Source: Halomonas halophila
Lineage (GTDB): Bacteria; Pseudomonadota; Gammaproteobacteria; Pseudomonadales; Halomonadaceae
Assembly (NCBI GenBank): GCA_002433675.1
Contig: DJIP01000269.1
Location: 1 to 47,948, forward strand
Direction: 5' to 3'
DNA length: 47,948 bases
Shown: in pieces, positions 43,626 to 47,948 of the stretch
How the letters are laid out: each line of letters begins with the position of its first letter
Numbering within the stretch: position 1 is the first letter of the stretch
Translations under genes and position numbers: made by a program
The notes under the pieces: generated by a model
What the model saw: the letters and a program-made list of their open reading frames with translations, nothing else
What the model was told of the DNA's origin: nothing
Database searches by the model: none

Positions 43626-44732
43626 TTGAGTGATTTCCTGGTGATTGGCGGCGGCGTCATTGGGCTGATGACGACACTGCAACTGGCGGATGCCGGCCAC
43701 AGCGTGACGGTGGTAGAGCGAGGTGGCTGCGGTAGCGAGGCCTCATGGGCCGGGGGCGGGATCGTCTCGCCACTTTATCCCTGGCGCTACAGCTCGCCGG
43801 TATCGCGCCTGGCGAGCTGGTCCGAGGGGGCTTATCCCGAATTGGCCCTGCGCCTGCTGGAAGAAACCGGGATCGACCCGGAGTATCGCCAGAAAGGGCT
43901 TCTCTACCTGAGGGTGGATGACGAGGCGCGTGCACTCGAGTGGGCGCGGGAGGTCGGCAAGCCGCTGTCGCGGGTAGGCGCAGAAGTGATCCGGAAAAAA
44001 GAGCCCAACGCCCGCCGCGATATCGACGAGGCGCTGTGGATGCCGACCCTGGGCAGCATTCGTAACCCACGGCTGATGCGCGCACTGAGGTCCCGGCTGG
44101 AGGATATGGCGTCGGTGACGTTGCGCGAGCAATGCACGGTCACCGGGTTCGAGCGTCAAGGGGAAGGGGTGGTGGCGGTGAACACCGACCAGGGCGACCT
44201 CAGTGCCGATCAGGTGGTGATCTGCGCCGGCGCCTGGTCGGCGGGGCTTGCCGACCTGGCGGGACTCGATCTGCCGGTACGTCCGGTCAAGGGTCAGATG
44301 ATTCTGTTCAAGGCACCACTCGGACTGGTCGAGCGGGTGGTGCTGATGGATGGGCGCTACGTGATTCCCCGTGGCGACGGGCGGGTGCTGGCCGGTTCCA
44401 CCCTGGAAGAGGTAGGGTTCGACAAGAGCACCGACGGCGACGCCCGTAGCTCACTATGGCATAGCGCTACCGGTATTATTCCAGCACTGGCCGACTGCGA
44501 GATCGAGCACCACTGGGCCGGGTTGAGGCCCGGATCACCAGACGGGGTGCCGTACATCGGCAAGGCTCCCGGCTGGGACAACCTGCACATCAACGCCGGG
44601 CACTACCGCAATGGGCTGGTGCTGGCGCCGGCCTCGACGCGGCTGCTGGTGGATCAACTGCTGGGCAGGGAGCCGATCATCGATCCCGCGCCCTATCGGT
44701 TAGAAGGGCGTGTGGAAGGACACCCTGGCTGA
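43626..44732 (+). CDS. thiO: Glycine oxidase ThiO
   Basis: The 368-residue FAD flavoprotein oxidises glycine to dehydroglycine for thiazole synthesis in thiamine formation. It begins with DFLVIGGGVIGLMTTLQLADAG, the FAD-binding GxGxxG region, and has EASWAGGGIVSPLYPWRY, VVICAGAWSAGLADLAG, VKGQMILFK and the C-terminal GLRPGSPDGVPYIG and NAGHYRNGLVLAP. I chose the TTG at 43626 because GGAG lies 7 bases before it. Other thiamine genes are not seen here. Confidence 0.9.
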   Translation: MSDFLVIGGGVIGLMTTLQLADAGHSVTVVERGGCGSEASWAGGGIVSPLYPWRYSSPVSRLASWSEGAYPELALRLLEETGIDPEYRQKGLLYLRVDDEARALEWAREVGKPLSRVGAEVIRKKEPNARRDIDEALWMPTLGSIRNPRLMRALRSRLEDMASVTLREQCTVTGFERQGEGVVAVNTDQGDLSADQVVICAGAWSAGLADLAGLDLPVRPVKGQMILFKAPLGLVERVVLMDGRYVIPRGDGRVLAGSTLEEVGFDKSTDGDARSSLWHSATGIIPALADCEIEHHWAGLRPGSPDGVPYIGKAPGWDNLHINAGHYRNGLVLAPASTRLLVDQLLGREPIIDPAPYRLEGRVEGHPG

Positions 44733-44773
44733 CCGGGGAGGGGCGCGATCGAAGCAGGGGCAAGGTGAGGTAA

Positions 44774-44836
44774 CAATGGGCAATGGGGCAATGGGGCAAT
44801 GGGGCAATGGGGCAATGGGGCAATGGGGCAATGGGG
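44774..44836. repeat. Octanucleotide tandem repeat (CAATGGGG)
   Basis: Seven perfect copies of CAATGGGG run from 44781 to 44836, preceded by one 7-base copy (44774-44780) and followed by CATCGG. It lies in the short space between the 3' ends of two convergent genes (thiO and the PP0621-like gene). The number of copies could vary by slipped-strand mispairing. Confidence 0.95.
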
Positions 44837-44874
44837 CATCGGACAGCAGGGCGTCGGCGTGACTGTCAGGGTGT

Positions 44875-45177
44875 CTAGCGCCCCTGGGTGTCGTTGTCAT
44901 CGCCGTTATCGCCGTCAGCATCGTCGCCTTGGCGGCTTTCGGCGATGAACTTGTCACGATGGTCGCCGCAGCAGAACCATTCACCCTTTTCCCGCAGGGC
45001 GTCCTGCTCGGGCAGGTGTACCTTGCACCAGGTGCAGCGCACCATTTTGCCACCCTCATGGGAGGTGGGGCCTTGATCCTGCTGCTCAAACTTCCACTCG
45101 CGGTACATGCGATAAAGCTTGAGCCCGGCAAAGAACACCACGGCGAAGATCAGAAGGCGGATTATCAAGAGGTTCAT
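44875..45177 (-). CDS. PP0621-like small membrane-anchored zinc-binding protein
   Basis: The 100-residue protein has an N-terminal membrane segment (about 4-20: LIIRLLIFAVVFFAG), then a Cys/His zinc site: CTWCKVHLPEQDALREKGEWFCCGDHRDKF, similar to small PP0621-type proteins. An acidic tail (DDADGDNGDDND) follows. The ATG at 45177 has GGAG 5 bases ahead. Function is not known to me. It is divergent from nadE. Confidence 0.75.
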   Translation of the reverse strand: MNLLIIRLLIFAVVFFAGLKLYRMYREWKFEQQDQGPTSHEGGKMVRCTWCKVHLPEQDALREKGEWFCCGDHRDKFIAESRQGDDADGDNGDDNDTQGR

Positions 45178-45275
45178 CCTTACTCCACACGGATTGGAGG
45201 CGGCCTTTGCCTGTTGGCGGCCCTTGCGGGACAATGGGGGCTGATCCCCCCGATTCTCGAGAGATTTCTCCGCTC

Positions 45276-46907
45276 ATGCAAGACCTGACTCTGGTGATGG
45301 CGCAGCTCGACCCCTTGGTCGGCGACATCCCCGGCAACGCCGACCGGGCCATCGAGACCGTACGCGAGGCTTTCCTCGAGCACGGTGCCGACGTGGTTGT
45401 TCTGCCGGAACTGTTCTTGACCGGGTATCCGCCCGAGGACCTGTTGCTGAGGCCGTCGATGGAGACCCGCCTGCGCGAGGCGCGTACCCGCATGGCGGAA
45501 AAGATGGTCCGCGACGTCATGGTCATCGTGGGCTATCCCGGTCGCCGCGAGGGCGCACTGCACAACATGGCGGGCGTGCTTTACAACGGCCAGTGGCTGG
45601 ATGAGTACGCCAAGCAGGCCCTGCCCAACTATCAGGTGTTCGATGAGCAGCGCTACTTCCAGCCCGGTGACACGCCGCTGGTGGTGGAACACAAGGGTGC
45701 CAGGCTCGGCATTCTGATCTGTGAGGATATCTGGCAGGAGGCGCCGGTCCGTCAGGCCCGCGACGCCGGTGCCGATATCCTGGTCACCCTCAATGCCTCG
45801 CCCTACCACCAGAACAAGCCGGCCGAGCGGCTTGAGCTGCTCGAGCAGCGCGCCAGCGACGTCGGCCTGCCGCTGGTCTATGTCAATCAGATCGGTGGTC
45901 AGGACGAGTTGGTGTTCGACGGTGGCTCCTGCTGTGTCGACGCTGAAGGCAAGCTGGCGGTACAAGCGCCGCACTGGGATATCTGGCTGAGCCCGGTGCA
46001 CTTCGTCGAGGAAAAGGGCAAGTGGAGCCCGCGCCAGGGCGAGGTGGATCTGGACGTGGCGCCGGAGGAAGACCTCTACAGCGCCCTGGTTACCGGCCTG
46101 CGCGACTACGTCAACAAGAGCGGGTTCAAGGGCGTGGTGCTGGGACTGTCTGGCGGTATCGATTCGGCCCTGTCGCTGGCCATCGCGGTGGATGCGCTCG
46201 GCCCCCAGCGGGTCCATGCGGTGATGATGCCCTATCACTACACCGCCGACATTTCCAAGCAGGACGCCGCCGAGCAGGCCCGGCTGCTAGGGGTCAGCTA
46301 TGAAGTAATGCCGATCGCACCCATGGTCGAAGCCTTCATGGACACCCTGGCCGAGAGCTTCGAGGGTACCGAGCGCGATACCACCGAGGAAAATCTCCAG
46401 TCGCGTTGTCGCGGTGTACTGCTGATGGCGCTGTCCAACAAGAAGGGCCTGATGGTCCTGACCACCGGCAACAAGAGCGAGATGGCGGTGGGTTACGCGA
46501 CCCTCTATGGCGACATGGTCGGCGGCTACAACGCCATCAAGGACGTCTACAAGACCTGGGTGTATCGCCTGGCGCGCTGGCGCAACACCGAGAATCTGGT
46601 GATCCCGGAGCGGGTCATCGAGCGTCCGCCTTCGGCGGAACTGGCGCCGGACCAGCAGGACAGCGATTCGCTGCCGGACTACGACACCCTGGACGCTATT
46701 CTGGTGCGCTACATCGAAGGTGACATGAGCGCCGAGGCGATCATCGAGGCAGGCTTCAGCGCCGAGGACGTCTACAAGGTGGTCAAGCTGGTGGACCGCT
46801 GCGAGTACAAGCGCCGCCAGGCGCCTGTAGGCGTGCGCGTGACCCAGCGCGGCTTCGGCCGCGACCGTCGCTACCCTATCGTCAATGGATGGCAACCGGG
46901 CCTCTGA
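45276..46907 (+). CDS. nadE: Glutamine-dependent NAD+ synthetase
   Basis: The 543-residue enzyme amidates nicotinic acid adenine dinucleotide to NAD+. Its N-terminal nitrilase-like glutaminase domain has Glu45 (LPELFLTGYPPEDL), Lys113 (AKQALPNY) and Cys149 (LICEDIW). The C-terminal synthetase has the SGGIDSAL ATP loop at 292-299 and TTGNKSEMAVGYATLYGDM. The Gln-dependent form is distinct from the short ammonia-dependent NadE of E. coli. The ATG at 45276 lies in front of QDLTLVMAQLDPLVGD. Confidence 0.96.
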   Translation: MQDLTLVMAQLDPLVGDIPGNADRAIETVREAFLEHGADVVVLPELFLTGYPPEDLLLRPSMETRLREARTRMAEKMVRDVMVIVGYPGRREGALHNMAGVLYNGQWLDEYAKQALPNYQVFDEQRYFQPGDTPLVVEHKGARLGILICEDIWQEAPVRQARDAGADILVTLNASPYHQNKPAERLELLEQRASDVGLPLVYVNQIGGQDELVFDGGSCCVDAEGKLAVQAPHWDIWLSPVHFVEEKGKWSPRQGEVDLDVAPEEDLYSALVTGLRDYVNKSGFKGVVLGLSGGIDSALSLAIAVDALGPQRVHAVMMPYHYTADISKQDAAEQARLLGVSYEVMPIAPMVEAFMDTLAESFEGTERDTTEENLQSRCRGVLLMALSNKKGLMVLTTGNKSEMAVGYATLYGDMVGGYNAIKDVYKTWVYRLARWRNTENLVIPERVIERPPSAELAPDQQDSDSLPDYDTLDAILVRYIEGDMSAEAIIEAGFSAEDVYKVVKLVDRCEYKRRQAPVGVRVTQRGFGRDRRYPIVNGWQPGL

Positions 46908-46940
46908 CGAGACCTGCTTCTTTCCTCTTGTTGCTACCCC

Positions 46941-46971
46941 CACCCGTCGGGCCAGATCGGCTCGGCGGGTG
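46941..46971 (+). terminator. Probable terminator after nadE
   Basis: CACCCGTCGGGCC (46941-46953) and GGCTCGGCGGGTG (46959-46971) pair at 11 of 13 positions, followed by GCTCTTTCG. The T-run is short. Confidence 0.55.
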
Positions 46972-47480
46972 GCTCTTTCGTGCCTACCCTTCGCCGCTTG
47001 TGACGTTGGCTCCTGTTGTTTGCCATGATCTCCCGTGCCGGGATTTCTCTTGCGCTCGCTAAAGCCCCGCTACCATTAGATGGTATTTCCTTTGATGCGT
47101 ACGCCGTTTTTACATGGTGATCGACGTCACTTTTTATATTCGTCCGAAGAGATGATTTAAGCCTTAATGACTGAAGCGCCAATAGGCATCGTAAAGGTAG
47201 TGGAGAAGAGTGCGATGAGAGGTGTAGGCGATATCGCAAGTCTTGCTGAACTAGTATGGTTGTTGTCGGTGGGTTAGGTGAGCATTGTTTTTTTGTCATT
47301 GTTTTTACTGGTTTTTTATAAATCGTGTATGCCTAATTAAATTAATTTGTAATGGTGGTTTTTGGGTATATTTAGACCAATGTTTCGGTAGATGTAGCGC
47401 GATATTTCAATGTTGGGGCGACGCGATGGTGCTAAGGTTTTTTAGAACAGGAACCTTTTACGCCGGCTGAGGGAGCGCGA
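46972..47480. other. AT-rich intergenic region upstream of the polyol ABC transporter gene
   Basis: This 509-bp stretch has no convincing gene. The part 47230-47400 is strongly AT-rich. Seen inside: an inverted repeat TACCAT-TAG-ATGGTA (47071-47085), a CRP/Vfr-like GTGA-N6-TCAC (47117-47130), and an AATTAAATTAATT palindromic run near 47335. It is likely the control region of the transporter that begins at 47481. Confidence 0.5.
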
Positions 47481-47948
47481 ATGATGACGTCGTTTCGAGT
47501 AAAAACCGCTTGTGCGCTGGTGATGGGGGGTGGGGTGATGTTTGCCCAGCAGGGCGTGGCTGCCGAGTTGACTATCGCCACGGTGGATAACCGGGACATG
47601 CTGCGGATGCGAGAGTTGAGCCAGGACTTTGTCGCGGGGAACTCCGATATCCAGCTCAATTGGGTAACCTTGGACGAGAGTACGCTGCGCCAGCAGGTCA
47701 CCACCGATATCGCGACCTCCGGGGGGCGCTTCGACATCGTCACCATCGGCACCTACGAAGCCCCCATCTGGGCGGAACGTGGCTGGCTTGTGCCCATCGC
47801 CGATATGCCTGGCGACTACCAGCCCGAGGATCTGCTGCCTACCGTGCGCCAGGCGCTGTCCTTTCAGGACATCCTCTATGCGGCTCCCTTCTATGCGGAG
47901 TCTGCCTTCACCATGTACCGCACTGACCTGTTCGAGGATGCGGGCCTG
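47481..47948 (+). CDS. ABC transporter substrate-binding protein (sorbitol/mannitol type), partial
   Basis: About 156 residues are visible before the window ends. A signal peptide of about 27 residues (hydrophobic CALVMGGGVMFA, cleavage after GVAA) precedes ELTIATVDNRDMLRMRELSQDF and the stretch NSDIQLNWVTLDESTLRQQVTTD, IATSGGRFDIVTIGTYEAPIWAERGWLVP. This is the pattern of family 1 solute-binding proteins that feed mannitol/sorbitol ABC importers. The ATG at 47481 follows GGGAG. Permease and ATPase genes are expected downstream, outside the window. Confidence 0.88.
   Translation, partial: MMTSFRVKTACALVMGGGVMFAQQGVAAELTIATVDNRDMLRMRELSQDFVAGNSDIQLNWVTLDESTLRQQVTTDIATSGGRFDIVTIGTYEAPIWAERGWLVPIADMPGDYQPEDLLPTVRQALSFQDILYAAPFYAESAFTMYRTDLFEDAGL

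Noticed and set aside
44774..44836. Short CRISPR-like array
   Set aside because: The units are 8 bp and directly adjacent with no spacers, and no cas genes are present. It is a simple tandem repeat.
47285..47470. 61-codon frame in the AT-rich region
   Set aside because: Odd composition rich in Cys, Phe and Trp, no ribosome site and no family resemblance. It is most likely a chance frame in a control region.

Overview
The window reads as chromosomal DNA of a high-GC gammaproteobacterium, most likely Halomonas or a close relative in the Halomonadaceae. This rests on gene content and order (rplU-rpmA-obgE-proB, then rpsT-murJ-ribF-ileS-lspA-fkpB-ispH-minor pilins-thiO-nadE), on the style of the encoded proteins, and on the abundance of solute-uptake and sugar-acid catabolic genes. 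The genus is an inference; no 16S rRNA is present. No insertion sequence, prophage or CRISPR array was seen.

Positions 1-25500 are accessory catabolism and regulation. A guanidinobutyrase gene (gbuA) with a YjiH-type membrane protein downstream lies divergent from a PAS/sigma-54 activator; a sigma-54 promoter and a long palindrome sit between them. A DUF805 protein and an MscS channel follow on the minus strand. Next is a four-gene module: YfcC-type transporter, DUF1028 protein, M20 amidohydrolase of the carbamoylase family and a convergent FadR-type regulator, with an 18-bp perfect palindrome in front of the transporter. A membrane GGDEF-EAL protein comes next. A minus-strand cluster (FadR-type regulator, D-galactonate dehydratase, SMP-30 lactonase, SDR) looks like a galactose/galactonate oxidative route. 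An Rpn-family nuclease, a large-subunit catalase, an IclR regulator, a D-2-hydroxyacid dehydrogenase and a complete DctPQM TRAP transporter complete the region.

Positions 25600-39850 are core genes: tRNA-Pro(CGG), ispB, then divergently rplU-rpmA-obgE-proB, an SDR inserted before rpsT, and murJ, ribF, ileS, lspA, fkpB and ispH on the plus strand. Several rho-independent terminators separate transcription units.

Positions 40000-43540 carry a type IV minor pilin operon (PilE-like, FimT, PilV, PilW, PilX-like) meeting a second FimT-like gene head-on. Then come thiO, an octanucleotide tandem repeat, a small zinc-binding PP0621-like protein and nadE. The window ends in an AT-rich intergenic stretch and the first part of a polyol-type ABC transporter substrate-binding protein.

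The most interesting signals are: a textbook Shine-Dalgarno plus ATG inside the rpn gene that would make a 78-residue C-terminal protein, resembling the intragenic antitoxins described for E. coli Rpn proteins; the DUF1028/amidohydrolase/YfcC module with its palindromic operator; the sigma-54 control region of gbuA; a terminator in the rpsT leader; and the octanucleotide repeat.
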